From Vagococcus salmoninarum (GTDB lineage: Bacteria > Bacillota > Bacilli > Lactobacillales > Vagococcaceae), in assembly GCF_003987495.1 (NCBI RefSeq), contig NZ_NGJU01000023.1, positions 1 through 46,689 of the forward strand: a DNA stretch of 46,689 bases. Direction: 5' to 3'. Each line of letters begins with the position of its first letter. The first letter of the stretch is position 1. Under the pieces are notes generated by a model. That model ran no database searches. It was not told where the DNA came from and saw only the letters and a program-made list of their open reading frames with translations. This document shows positions 39,067-46,249 of this stretch, in pieces. The position numbers and the translations under genes are program-made.

Positions 39067-40254
39067 TTAAATAAGCTGTAAGTAACTTAAAGCATAGCGT
39101 AAATGATATTGACTAGCTAGCAACAAAGCGCCCTCATCAATATCAAAATTTTCATGATGGTGAGCAAAGTGAGTCTCTGGATTTTCAGGATTGCGGGCGC
39201 CAACGCGACCGTAAACCCCTTGAGCCACTGCTAAGAAATCGGCAAAATCATCCGCTCCTAGACTTTGGGGGTTATCAGTAATCACATTCTCTGCGCCAAC
39301 TAATTCACCGGCGACTTTTTCGGCTAATTTAGTTGCTTCAAGGTCATTGATTAACGGAGCAGCCGCATCATAGACCTCAAATTCAATCGTTGTCCGGTGA
39401 GCTTCTGCCACACTTCTAGCGACTCGCTCAACAGCACTTAGCACATAAGCCCGGGTTTCGTGACTAAAGGTTCTCACAGTCCCTTCTAAGTTTGCTTGAT
39501 TGGCAACAATATTGTAGCGGGTTCCGGCATTCAAGACCCCAACTGCTACGACGGCACTGTCTAAAGGATTAACTTCCCGAGCGACAATTTTTTGTAATTC
39601 AACGATAATACTAGCTGCTGCTAACAGAGCATCTCTGCCTAAATCAGGGCGAGCAGCATGACCACTTTTGCCATGAACTTTAATTTTAAAAATATCACAA
39701 GAAGCGTTAGTTGGTCCTGGTGTTGCCACTAGTTTGCCAACAGGGGTACTTGAATCTAAGTGAATCCCAAAGACTTGATCCACTCCTTCAACAAAACCGC
39801 CCTCGACAAATTGCCGAGCACCAGCCCCAATTTCTTCCCCTTGTTGGAAAGCTAACAGAATCGTGCCAGTTAATTCAGCTTGATGTTTAATTAATACTTT
39901 GGCTACCCCTAATAATGAAGCTGTGTGACCGTCATGTCCACAGGCGTGATTTAAGCCGGCATTTTTAGAAGTATAGCCTTTATTTGTTGCGTCAGCTAGT
40001 TCTAAAGCGTCAATGTCTGCCCGTAATAAAATTGTCTTCCCTTCATTGCCACCTTTGATTGTCCCTAAAGTTCCCGTTTCGCCGACACTGACAAAGTCAA
40101 TGCCGAACTCTTTAAGTTTTCCTTGAATGTATTTTTGAGTCTCATATTCTTTTAAGCTGGCTTCTGGGTATTGATGCAAATGACGACGCCAATGAATAAT
40201 CTCCCCTTCGATTTCCTTTAATTCTTGATTAATGTTCTCCCAATTGATTGTCAT
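39067..40254 (-). CDS. M20-family amidohydrolase (M20D)
   Basis: 395-residue metallo-hydrolase. Metal ligands are visible in HACGHDGHTAS and in QQGEEIGAGA; FAHHHENFDIDE near the C-terminus supplies the last ligand. The IHLDSSTPVGK loop and the small dimerisation domain are standard. Relatives cleave N-acyl amino acids or hippurate. Its place as last gene of the methionine-regulated metNIQ unit suggests release of methionine from N-acyl or peptide forms. This is inference. Confidence 0.88.
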   Translation of the reverse strand: MTINWENINQELKEIEGEIIHWRRHLHQYPEASLKEYETQKYIQGKLKEFGIDFVSVGETGTLGTIKGGNEGKTILLRADIDALELADATNKGYTSKNAGLNHACGHDGHTASLLGVAKVLIKHQAELTGTILLAFQQGEEIGAGARQFVEGGFVEGVDQVFGIHLDSSTPVGKLVATPGPTNASCDIFKIKVHGKSGHAARPDLGRDALLAAASIIVELQKIVAREVNPLDSAVVAVGVLNAGTRYNIVANQANLEGTVRTFSHETRAYVLSAVERVARSVAEAHRTTIEFEVYDAAAPLINDLEATKLAEKVAGELVGAENVITDNPQSLGADDFADFLAVAQGVYGRVGARNPENPETHFAHHHENFDIDEGALLLASQYHLRYALSYLQLI

Positions 40255-40279
40255 AGTTAAGCCCTCTTTTCTTTATTTT

Positions 40280-41098
40280 TTACCAAGCTGGCACTGAGCT
40301 GCCTTTTGATGTCTCATCGATAACTTTTTTCGTTGCTTCTGTTTGATATTCTTTAACAATTTTTTTGAAAACTTCCTTGTCTTTATTTTCAGTTGTTGAC
40401 ACGATGATATTAACGTATGGTTTTGACGTAGCATCGATTGGCTCTAAGAAAATCCCATCTTCTGAAGGCACAAAACCGGCATCGACTGCTAAGCCACTAT
40501 TAATTAAAGCAATGTCCACATCTTGTAATGAACGGGCAACTTGGGTCGCATCTAACTCACTAATTTTTAAGTTTAAGTTATTTTCAGTTACGTCTTTTGG
40601 TGTTGGTGTCGTTTTAGCTGCTGGATCGACTTTAATTAAACCGGCTGTTTGTAATAGTAATAACGCTCGACCACCGTTTGTAACATCATTGGGAATTGAG
40701 ACTTTGTCACCCTCTTTTAATTCTTTAATGTCTTTAATTTTATCTGAGTAAATTGCTAAGGGGGCGGTAACGGTATCGCCAATTGCTACGAGATCGGTTT
40801 TATGTTCTGTATTGTAGTTATCTAAGAAAATTTGGTGTTGGAATGAATTTAAATCAATTGAACCATCAGCTAAGGCCGCATTTGGTTGATTGTAATCAGT
40901 GAATTTCACGATTTCAACTTCAATTCCTTGGTCTTTTAAACGGTCTTGGACATCTTCCCAGACTTCTGTGTTTTCACCAACAACGCCGAGTTTTACTTTT
41001 TCGACACCTTTATCTGCTGCTTCTTTTTTGCCACAACCAACTGCTAAAACGCTCAATGCTACTAATCCGATTAATCCAATAAGTGCTTTCTTTTTCAT
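40280..41098 (-). CDS. metQ: Methionine-binding lipoprotein MetQ
   Basis: 272-residue substrate-binding lipoprotein of the MetNIQ importer. Signal peptide with lipobox LAVGC. NlpA-family motifs: KLGVVGENTEVWEDV, DGSIDLNSFQHQ, SIPNDVTNGGRALLLLQTAGLI and DVDIALINSGLAVDAG. Serves high-affinity methionine uptake. Ribosome site AAAGGGGAAATA precedes the ATG. It lies downstream of metI in the T-box-controlled operon. Confidence 0.95.
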   Translation of the reverse strand: MKKKALIGLIGLVALSVLAVGCGKKEAADKGVEKVKLGVVGENTEVWEDVQDRLKDQGIEVEIVKFTDYNQPNAALADGSIDLNSFQHQIFLDNYNTEHKTDLVAIGDTVTAPLAIYSDKIKDIKELKEGDKVSIPNDVTNGGRALLLLQTAGLIKVDPAAKTTPTPKDVTENNLNLKISELDATQVARSLQDVDIALINSGLAVDAGFVPSEDGIFLEPIDATSKPYVNIIVSTTENKDKEVFKKIVKEYQTEATKKVIDETSKGSSVPAW

Positions 41099-41140
41099 AA
41101 TATATTTCCCCTTTAAGTTGTTTTATTTTTTTATCTACTG

Positions 41141-41824
41141 TTATGCGTGATCGGTTTTTTTAATTAAATAATTACCTAATGCTTGACTCATAAAGACTAA
41201 AACTAAAATAATTAAGGTTGCGACTAAAGTCACGTCGTTTTGAAAACGATTGAAGCCCCGAGCTACAGCTAAGTTTCCTAAGCCGCCGCCCCCAACCGCT
41301 CCAGCCATGGCTGTTAAGCCGATTAAATTGATAATCGTTAAGGCACTTGCTCTAACGATGGCTGGCAATCCTTCCCGTAAATATACCCGAAAGATAATTT
41401 CTAAAGTACTAGAGCCCATTGACTGAGCAGCTTCAATCACCCCGTGATCCACTTCTAGTAAAGCGTTTTGAATTTGCCTTGAAAAGAAAGGCACCGTTCC
41501 AATAACTAAAGGGACAATCGAAGCCGTCGTTCCGATCATCGTCCCTACTAACAATCTAGTTAGAGGCGCTACGGCTACTAACATAATAATAAATGGAATT
41601 GAGCGGCAGACGTTTATTAATTTATCTAAGGTTCCATAGATAAGTTTATGGGGTTTAATCCCATTCCAATCGGTGACTACTAAAATAACACCTAAAATAA
41701 TACCGATACTACCGGCAATGACTGCCGTAACTAAGGTCATATAAATCGTTTCTAATGTACTACTGACAAATTCATCTGACAGTTCAACCACATTAGGAAT
41801 GTACTTCACTAATAATTCTGACAT
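41141..41824 (-). CDS. metI: Methionine ABC transporter permease MetI
   Basis: 227-residue inner-membrane permease with about five helices. The EAA loop reads EVDHGVIEAAQSMGSSTLEIIFRVYL, where it docks with MetN. AAGGAGGAGCACA precedes the ATG. It is the middle gene of metNIQ, between the ATPase and the binding protein. Confidence 0.94.
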   Translation of the reverse strand: MSELLVKYIPNVVELSDEFVSSTLETIYMTLVTAVIAGSIGIILGVILVVTDWNGIKPHKLIYGTLDKLINVCRSIPFIIMLVAVAPLTRLLVGTMIGTTASIVPLVIGTVPFFSRQIQNALLEVDHGVIEAAQSMGSSTLEIIFRVYLREGLPAIVRASALTIINLIGLTAMAGAVGGGGLGNLAVARGFNRFQNDVTLVATLIILVLVFMSQALGNYLIKKTDHA

Positions 41825-41845
41825 TGTGCTCCTCCTTGTAAAAGT

Positions 41846-42919
41846 CTAACTGACTTGTTTCTGATTATTCTTTTGATTAGCTGGCTGAGGTAACTTAATC
41901 TCAGTTACTTTGACTTGATGTTCTTTTAAATAAGCAATTCCTGCTGTAATTTGTTGACTATCTCCAGCTAGAATCACAATCAAGTTCCCGATTGGCGTTT
42001 GATTGATAACGTCAATGTCACCATATAAAATATTCGCTTCGACTTGATAAGTACTATACAATCTAGCAATTAACGGTTGGCTTGTCTGACTACCAACGTA
42101 AGACAAGTGGACTAGTTTATCTGTTGGTTGCAGTTGGACAATGGCTGGGTGATCGCCAATTGTTTCAATGGCTTTGTTTAAATGATTGGCAGTTTGGATA
42201 AAGTCCCGCGTTAAAGCTTGCTCTGGTTCGCTAAAGATTGAGACAATTTCCCCAGCTTCAATTACCCGGCCATCTTCCATCACAGCAACTTTGTGACAAA
42301 TTTCTCTGACAACTTGCATCTCGTGAGTAATTAAGACGATTGTTAAGTTCAACCGTTGATTAAGTTCTTTCAACAAATCTAAGATCGCCACAGTTGTTTT
42401 CGGATCTAAGGCACTGGTCGCTTCGTCACATAAGAGCACTTCCGGGTCATTAGCTAAAGCTCTAGCAATCGCCACCCGTTGCTTCTGTCCCCCTGACAAC
42501 TGACTAGGATATTGTTGCGCCTTATCAGAAATCCCTACAAGCTCTAGCAGACTAGTAACTTTTGCGGTTTTCTCACTTTTACTTAACGCTGAACCACGGA
42601 GAGGATAACTAACATTATCAAAAACTGTCCGAGCTTCCATCAAATTAAAATGTTGAAAAATCATACCGATTTTTTTGCGAGCAGCTCGTAACCCTTTGCT
42701 ATTTAATGCACCTAAGTCTTGATTGTTAATAATGACACTACCTTTCGTTGGCACTTGCAAGTAGTTCATAACTCTTACTAGGGTGCTCTTACCAGCCCCA
42801 CTATAACCGACGATTCCGTATACTTCCCCTTGTTTAATTTCTAATGACACATCTTGAACTGCTTGAATTGTTTTAGCTTTGTTTTTAAATGTGACATCAA
42901 TATTTTTTAATGTAATCAA
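41846..42919 (-). CDS. metN: Methionine ABC transporter ATP-binding protein MetN
   Basis: 357-residue ATPase. Walker A GYSGAGKST, signature LSGGQKQR, Walker B VLLCDEATSALD, switch ITHEM. The C-terminal NIL domain (from about 265) lets methionine inhibit transport. The start is TTG 42919, 7 bases after AGGAGG. It is first gene of the operon, 27 bases downstream of the second T-box terminator. Confidence 0.94.
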   Translation of the reverse strand: MITLKNIDVTFKNKAKTIQAVQDVSLEIKQGEVYGIVGYSGAGKSTLVRVMNYLQVPTKGSVIINNQDLGALNSKGLRAARKKIGMIFQHFNLMEARTVFDNVSYPLRGSALSKSEKTAKVTSLLELVGISDKAQQYPSQLSGGQKQRVAIARALANDPEVLLCDEATSALDPKTTVAILDLLKELNQRLNLTIVLITHEMQVVREICHKVAVMEDGRVIEAGEIVSIFSEPEQALTRDFIQTANHLNKAIETIGDHPAIVQLQPTDKLVHLSYVGSQTSQPLIARLYSTYQVEANILYGDIDVINQTPIGNLIVILAGDSQQITAGIAYLKEHQVKVTEIKLPQPANQKNNQKQVS

Positions 42920-42944
42920 CGCCTTACCTCCTTAAATTTGTATA

Positions 42945-43225
42945 AAAAAAATCGCCCTCTTAACTAAGCTAACCTAGTTAAAAGGACGATTGTTTAATCG
43001 TGTTACCACCTTCATTTATTAGTGACTCACATCACTAACCTCTTCAAGTACGGAAGTTACCTTCGATACTCTAGCACTATAATGGGTGCACCCATCGTAG
43101 CCTAATGATTTCTCACTCGGTACGCCGCTCCAAGACCATTTTCACTTAGTTAGTGACTTCATCTGCTCTCACCTAATTGCCAGATTCTCTGTAAAAGTAT
43201 AAATAAGTTACTTTTCTTATCATTG
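42945..43225 (-). promoter_or_regulatory. T-box riboswitch 2 (proximal), methionine
   Basis: Contains the T-box AAGGTGGTAACACG (42999-43012), then a terminator (AATCGTCC / GGGCGATT stem with TTTTTTTT at 42945-42990). Stem I ends with AAAATGGTCTTGGAG; the ATG at 43137-43139 is the likely methionine specifier, at the same place as in the distal leader. It lies between T-box 1 and metN. Confidence 0.88.
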
Positions 43226-43249
43226 CTTTAAACTATCTAATTAAAATAA

Positions 43250-43558
43250 AAAACTTCCGTCCTGCAACACAAAAATTCTGTGTTGCAAGGACGAAAGTTA
43301 ACATTTCGTGTTACCACCTTGATTTGTTTCTCTATTACTAAAGAAACCTTAGCCAGTTCATAAAGTGGTCGATCCAACTTTGTAAACTGCGACACGTTAA
43401 CGGGTGTCATCACCGTTATTGGCTAACTATTCGCCAATGACTCATCCAAGACCATCTTCAACTTATTAATCATTACCCTTTCTCACCTTACAGGGCTCTC
43501 TTTACAATGACGCTTAAATTTACTTTTCTTTTCATTTGAGAAGTTATTTTATTTGTTG
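43250..43558 (-). promoter_or_regulatory. T-box riboswitch 1 (distal), methionine
   Basis: Contains the T-box AAGGTGGTAACACG (43307-43320), then a terminator (TGCAACACAG / TGTGTTGCA stem and TTTTTT, 43251-43297). Stem I has AGGTGAGA and ends with GAAGATGGTCTTGGA; ATG at 43453-43455 is the likely specifier. It follows the promoter directly, so RNA polymerase must pass two termination decisions. Confidence 0.9.
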
Positions 43559-43564
43559 ATTCAA

Positions 43565-43593
43565 ACTATACACAAATCATTTCCTGATGTCAA
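43565..43593 (-). promoter_or_regulatory. Promoter of the metNIQ operon
   Basis: Minus-strand TTGACA (43588-43593), 17-base spacer, TATAGT (43565-43570). Start predicted near 43558. Confidence 0.9.
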
Positions 43594-43702
43594 CACTTTA
43601 ATTTTTGATTCTTAATTAACCTGGGTATTTCCCCACTCAACTCTTTACTAAAAGACTAAGGTAAAGGGTTTTTAATACATTTTTAATAAATAAGTTTATA
43701 TT

Positions 43703-43731
43703 TTGCTTTTAAGTCTAAAGAGCTATACACT
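43703..43731 (+). promoter_or_regulatory. Candidate promoter of the alpha/beta hydrolase
   Basis: TTGCTT (43703-43708), 17-base spacer, TACACT (43726-43731), 38 bases before the ATG. Confidence 0.5.
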
Positions 43732-43769
43732 AATATATAGTAAGTAACATTAGAAAGGTCGTCAATTAC

Positions 43770-44525
43770 ATGAAGCTAACAAATAGAGAAAGAACCATTC
43801 ATTCGATCCCAACTTTAGAAATTATTCAAGAAGAACTATCAAATCAACCATTGCCCCTAGTGATTTTTTATCACGGCTGGCGAAATAACAAAGAATTAAT
43901 GTTAACTCAAGGTCGTCGCTTAGCCAACCAAGGTTTTAGAGTTATCTTACCTGATTCTATGAACCATGGCGAACGACGCTTCACTGAAATCTCGACGATT
44001 CCTGGCGTGACTTTTTTATCAAGTATCCAATATAACATTATCGAATTCAATTTATTAATTAACTACTTTCAAGAAAGGAATTGGATTCTCGATGAACGAA
44101 TTGGCGTTGGTGGCTATTCCATGGGTGGCATGACTACAGCCGCTTTATTAGCTCAACATCCAGAGATTAAAGTCGCAGCTAGTATTATGGGAACACCTAA
44201 GCCATCTGATTACATTCAACTAATTCAAGAAAAATCACGAGCTATGGGTCGTTACGTTCCCACAGATTTACGGCGAATTTTAAGTTGGGTGCCACTCTTT
44301 GATTTATCATTACAACCGGAAAAATTGGCTGGACGACCTGTGCTCATTTGGCATGGAACACTGGACGAAAAGATTCCATACGAAGATGCTTTTAGTTTTT
44401 ATCAAGCTAATAAAGAGCAAGACTATGCTAAGGAGACGGTTTTCTTAACTGGCGAAGGCGAAGGTCATCTAGTGACGATTCAATTAATGGACCAGATTAC
44501 AGACTTTTTTGTTGAACATTTGTAA
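43770..44525 (+). CDS. Cytoplasmic alpha/beta hydrolase (YitV/prolyl-oligopeptidase-like)
   Basis: 251-residue hydrolase without a signal peptide. Oxyanion loop FYHGWRNNKE, nucleophile Ser in GGYSMGGMT near 121, acid near WHGTLDEKIP and final His in GEGEGHLVT. The substrate is unknown, ester or short peptide likely. AGAAAGGTCGTCAATTAC precedes the ATG. It is monocistronic and ends just before the toxin-antitoxin-like array. Confidence 0.83.
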   Translation: MKLTNRERTIHSIPTLEIIQEELSNQPLPLVIFYHGWRNNKELMLTQGRRLANQGFRVILPDSMNHGERRFTEISTIPGVTFLSSIQYNIIEFNLLINYFQERNWILDERIGVGGYSMGGMTTAALLAQHPEIKVAASIMGTPKPSDYIQLIQEKSRAMGRYVPTDLRRILSWVPLFDLSLQPEKLAGRPVLIWHGTLDEKIPYEDAFSFYQANKEQDYAKETVFLTGEGEGHLVTIQLMDQITDFFVEHL

Positions 44526-44568
44526 CAAGATTTCTGCAAAAAAAAGCGAAAAAATCAGTCCTTCATAC

Positions 44569-44597
44569 TTGTGTCACCCTGCTAATTTTGTTAAACT
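44569..44597 (+). promoter_or_regulatory. Unit 1 small-RNA promoter
   Basis: TTGTGT, 17-base spacer, TAAACT. It corresponds to the TTGTCT-17-TATACT promoters of units 2 to 4. Confidence 0.65.
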
Positions 44598-44603
44598 GTA
44601 AGT

Positions 44604-44715
44604 GAAAAATAGCCGTTAACTTGTCACTACGTAAAACCGTAAAAGACGGTGGCTTATTAACAGAAAAAAATTAACCGCTAACTAGCCAAAGTTATTCTGC
44701 GGTTAATTTTTTTCG
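44604..44715 (+). ncRNA. Unit 1 putative antitoxin small RNA
   Basis: From the predicted start to the T run of the terminator (hairpin 44670-44707), about 112 bases. The 5' part (AATAGCCGTTAACTTGTCAC) differs from that of units 2-4, while the ACCGTnnnnnACGGT hairpin is kept. It overlaps the 3' end of the convergent toxin remnant. Confidence 0.6.
44670..44707. terminator. Unit 1 bidirectional terminator
   Basis: Stem ATTAACCGC.AACT / AGTTATTCTGCGGTTAAT with A and T runs on both sides. Confidence 0.8.
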
Positions 44716-44806
44716 TCATTTTTTTGCAATTTAACCATTAAAGTAATCAAAGCAATGGTAAATATACACAGCCTAGTATTACTTTAATTGTCTCATATGC
44801 AGACAA
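44703..44806 (-). pseudogene. Unit 1 Hol-Tox-like peptide, frameshifted
   Basis: From TTG 44806 the reading MSAYETIKVILG is intact, then a one-base deletion (GGCTGTGTAT against GGCTTTGGTAT in unit 2) shifts the frame and ends it at TGA 44747-44749. The remaining frame still encodes TIALITLMVKL and a KND tail. Confidence 0.65.
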
Positions 44807-44847
44807 AAAGGCATTTCCTTTCTAAAGAGTACAGCACTTACTTTCAT
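44779..44847 (-). CDS. Unit 1 overlapping 22-codon leader ORF
   Basis: MKVSAVLFRKE.PFCLHMRQLK. The SD is damaged (GATGG where units 2-4 have GGAGG). The ORF covers the toxin start in another frame. See unit 2. Confidence 0.3.
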   Translation of the reverse strand: MKVSAVLFRKEMPFCLHMRQLK

Positions 44848-44926
44848 AAGCACCACCATCATAAGTTTTGCGTTTTAACGTACCAGACTCGAAAGTTTTT
44901 ACCTTGAATTTACCATCCTTTAAAAC

Positions 44927-44955
44927 TTGTCTTACCACCATTTTCTTGCTATACT
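44927..44955 (+). promoter_or_regulatory. Unit 2 small-RNA promoter
   Basis: TTGTCT (44927-44932), 17-base spacer, TATACT (44950-44955). Confidence 0.75.
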
Positions 44956-44961
44956 ACAAGT

Positions 44962-45080
44962 GAAAAGAGAGCCTAGCTTTCGCCAGATTCCCTTTAGGTA
45001 GAACCGTATAAAACGGCAGCGCTTTCGATTAAAAAAAATAACCGTTAACTGTCCAAAGTTAATGTGCGGTTATTTTTTTT
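44962..45080 (+). ncRNA. Unit 2 putative antitoxin small RNA
   Basis: About 119 bases. AGCCTAG (44970-44976) recurs on the plus strand inside the toxin gene (45138-45144), and ACCGT (45003-45007) recurs in the toxin leader (45243-45247). The RNA would therefore have two short patches complementary to the toxin mRNA plus the shared terminator, as in par loci. Confidence 0.65.
45038..45073. terminator. Unit 2 bidirectional terminator
   Basis: Stem AATAACCG.TTAACT / AGTTAA.GTGCGGTTATT with A and T runs on both sides. The toxin TAA stop lies in the stem. Confidence 0.82.
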
Positions 45081-45174
45081 CGTCATTTTTTAGCAATTTA
45101 ACCATCAAAGTAATCAAAGCAATGGTGAACATACCAAAGCCTAGTATTACTTTAATTGTCTCATATGCGGACAA
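45070..45174 (-). CDS. Hol-Tox/TxpA-like small membrane toxin (unit 2, intact)
   Basis: 34 residues from TTG 45174: MSAYETIKVIL, then GFGMFTIALITLMVKLL, then KNDEKK. This is a charged short N-terminus, one transmembrane helix and a lysine-rich tail, the layout of the putative holin-like toxin family (relatives: TxpA, BsrE). AAAGGA lies 10 bases upstream. The family acts at the membrane, causing depolarisation or growth arrest. It is the only copy of the four with an open frame. Translation is possibly coupled to the overlapping leader ORF. Confidence 0.72.
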   Translation of the reverse strand: MSAYETIKVILGFGMFTIALITLMVKLLKNDEKK

Positions 45175-45215
45175 AAAAGCTTTTCCTTTCTAAAGAGTAC
45201 AGTACTTACTTTCAT
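45147..45215 (-). CDS. Unit 2 overlapping 22-codon leader ORF
   Basis: MKVSTVLFRKEKLFCPHMRQLK-like reading from ATG 45215, with an ideal GGAGG SD at 8-base spacing. It covers the toxin start and ends 28 bases inside the toxin frame. Such overlap could make toxin translation depend on leader translation, as mok does for hok. Another option is a -1 slip at the TTTTTT run that would join both frames. Conserved in all four units. Confidence 0.45.
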   Translation of the reverse strand: MKVSTVLFRKEKLFCPHMRQLK

Positions 45216-45317
45216 AAGCACCACCTCCTTTCAGAAAACGCCACCGTCATAACTTTTCTACGTTTTTAACATACCATATTCGCAAAGTTTTTCCTAGAAT
45301 TTACTATCCTTTAAAAC

Positions 45318-45346
45318 TTGTCTTACCACCATTTTCTTGCTATACT
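45318..45346 (+). promoter_or_regulatory. Unit 3 small-RNA promoter
   Basis: TTGTCT (45318-45323), 17-base spacer, TATACT (45341-45346). Confidence 0.75.
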
Positions 45347-45352
45347 ACAAGT

Positions 45353-45472
45353 GAAAAGAGAGCCTAGCTTTCGCCAGACTCCCTTTATGTAGAACCGTGT
45401 AAGACGGTGACTTTTTTAGATTAAAAAAATAACCGCTAACTGGGTAAAGTTAATGCGCGGTTATTTTTTTTC
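45353..45472 (+). ncRNA. Unit 3 putative antitoxin small RNA
   Basis: About 120 bases, nearly identical to that of unit 4. Contains AGCCTAG and the ACCGTGTAAGACGGT hairpin before the terminator (45428-45464). Confidence 0.62.
45428..45464. terminator. Unit 3 bidirectional terminator
   Basis: Stem ATAACCGC.TAACT / AGTTAATGCGCGGTTAT with flanking A and T runs. Confidence 0.8.
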
Positions 45473-45565
45473 GTCATTTTTTTAGCAATTTAACCATTAA
45501 AGTAATTAAAGCAATGGTAAACATACACAGCCTAGTATCACTTTAATTGTCTCATATGCAGACAA
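45461..45565 (-). pseudogene. Unit 3 Hol-Tox-like peptide, two indels
   Basis: TTG 45565 start. The same one-base deletion as units 1 and 4 ends the frame at TAA 45506-45508, and one extra A near the end (TTG CTA AAA AAA TGA) shortens the tail in the restored frame. Confidence 0.65.
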
Positions 45566-45606
45566 AAAGGCTTTTCCTTTCTGAAGAGTACAGCACTTAC
45601 TTTCAT
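45538..45606 (-). CDS. Unit 3 overlapping leader ORF
   Basis: 22 codons, MKVSAVLFRKEKPFCLHMRQLK-like, ending in TGA instead of TAA. Good GGAGG SD 8 bases upstream of ATG 45606, but that SD can pair with a distant segment (see the inserted element). Confidence 0.4.
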   Translation of the reverse strand: MKVSAVLFRKEKPFCLHMRQLK

Positions 45607-45615
45607 AAACACCAC

Positions 45616-45744
45616 CTCCCTTCCAAGATACCTTCAACTCTTTGAGCTTTAGCTCTTAGAAGTTGATGAGATCGAAGACCTTCAACTCTTTGAGCTTTTA
45701 GCTCTTAGAAGTTGATGAGAGCGTATCTCAAAGAATCAAAGGAG
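45616..45744. repeat. Structured insertion in the unit 3 leader
   Basis: 103 bp (45626-45728) bounded by AGATAC / GTATCT and holding two tandem hairpins (CTTCAACTC...GAGC / GCTC...AAGTTGATG) of about 44 bases each. On the minus-strand mRNA, CTCCTTT (45738-45744) can pair with the SD region AAGGGAG (45616-45622), closing the structure. Absent from units 1 and 2. Confidence 0.7.
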
Positions 45745-45823
45745 CGCCACCGTCATAACTTTTCTACGTTTTTAACATACCATATTTAAAAGGTTTTTCC
45801 TATAATTTACTATCCTTTAAAAC

Positions 45824-45852
45824 TTGTCTTACCACCATTTTCTTGCTATACT
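45824..45852 (+). promoter_or_regulatory. Unit 4 small-RNA promoter
   Basis: TTGTCT (45824-45829), 17-base spacer, TATACT (45847-45852). Confidence 0.75.
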
Positions 45853-45858
45853 ACAAGT

Positions 45859-45978
45859 GAAAAGAGAGCCTAGCTTTCGCCAGACTCCCTTTGTGTAGAA
45901 CCGTGTAAGACGGTGACTTTTTTAGATTTAAAAAATAACCGCTAACTCGGGAAAGTTAATGTGCGGTTATTTTTTTTC
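45859..45978 (+). ncRNA. Unit 4 putative antitoxin small RNA
   Basis: About 120 bases; differs from unit 3 by only a few bases. Terminator hairpin 45935-45971. Confidence 0.62.
45935..45971. terminator. Unit 4 bidirectional terminator
   Basis: Stem ATAACCGC.TAACT / AGTTAATGTGCGGTTAT with flanking A and T runs. Confidence 0.8.
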
Positions 45979-46070
45979 GTCATTTTTTAGCAATTTAACC
46001 ATTAAAGTAATTAAAGCAATGGTAAACATACACAGCCTAGTATTACTTTAATTGTCTCATATGCAGACAA
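45967..46070 (-). pseudogene. Unit 4 Hol-Tox-like peptide, frameshifted
   Basis: TTG 46070 start, MSAYETIKVILG intact, then the shared one-base deletion and stop at TAA 46011-46013. Downstream, ATGTTTACCATT could start a shortened peptide (MFTIALITLMVKLL) with AGG 6 bases before it. Confidence 0.65.
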
Positions 46071-46111
46071 AAAGGCATTTCCTTTCTGAAGAGTACAGTA
46101 CTTACTTTCAT
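46043..46111 (-). CDS. Unit 4 overlapping leader ORF
   Basis: 22 codons, MKVSTVLFRKEMPFCLHMRQLK-like, GGAGG SD with 8-base spacing before ATG 46111. Confidence 0.4.
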   Translation of the reverse strand: MKVSTVLFRKEMPFCLHMRQLK

Positions 46112-46120
46112 AAGCACCAC

Positions 46121-46249
46121 CTCCCTTCCAAGATACCTTCAACTCTTTGAGCTTTAGCTCTTAGAAGTTGATGAGATCGAAGACCTTCAACTCTTTGAGC
46201 TTTTAGCTCTTAGAAGTTGATGAGAGCGTATCTCAAAGAATCAAAGGAG
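46121..46249. repeat. Structured insertion in the unit 4 leader
   Basis: Same 103-bp element as in unit 3 (46131-46233), with the same possible pairing of CTCCTTT (46243-46249) to the SD region (46121-46127). Confidence 0.7.

Noticed and set aside
40365-40751. Plus-strand reading of 128 codons
   Set aside because: Opposite-strand shadow of metQ with no SD; composition mirrors metQ.
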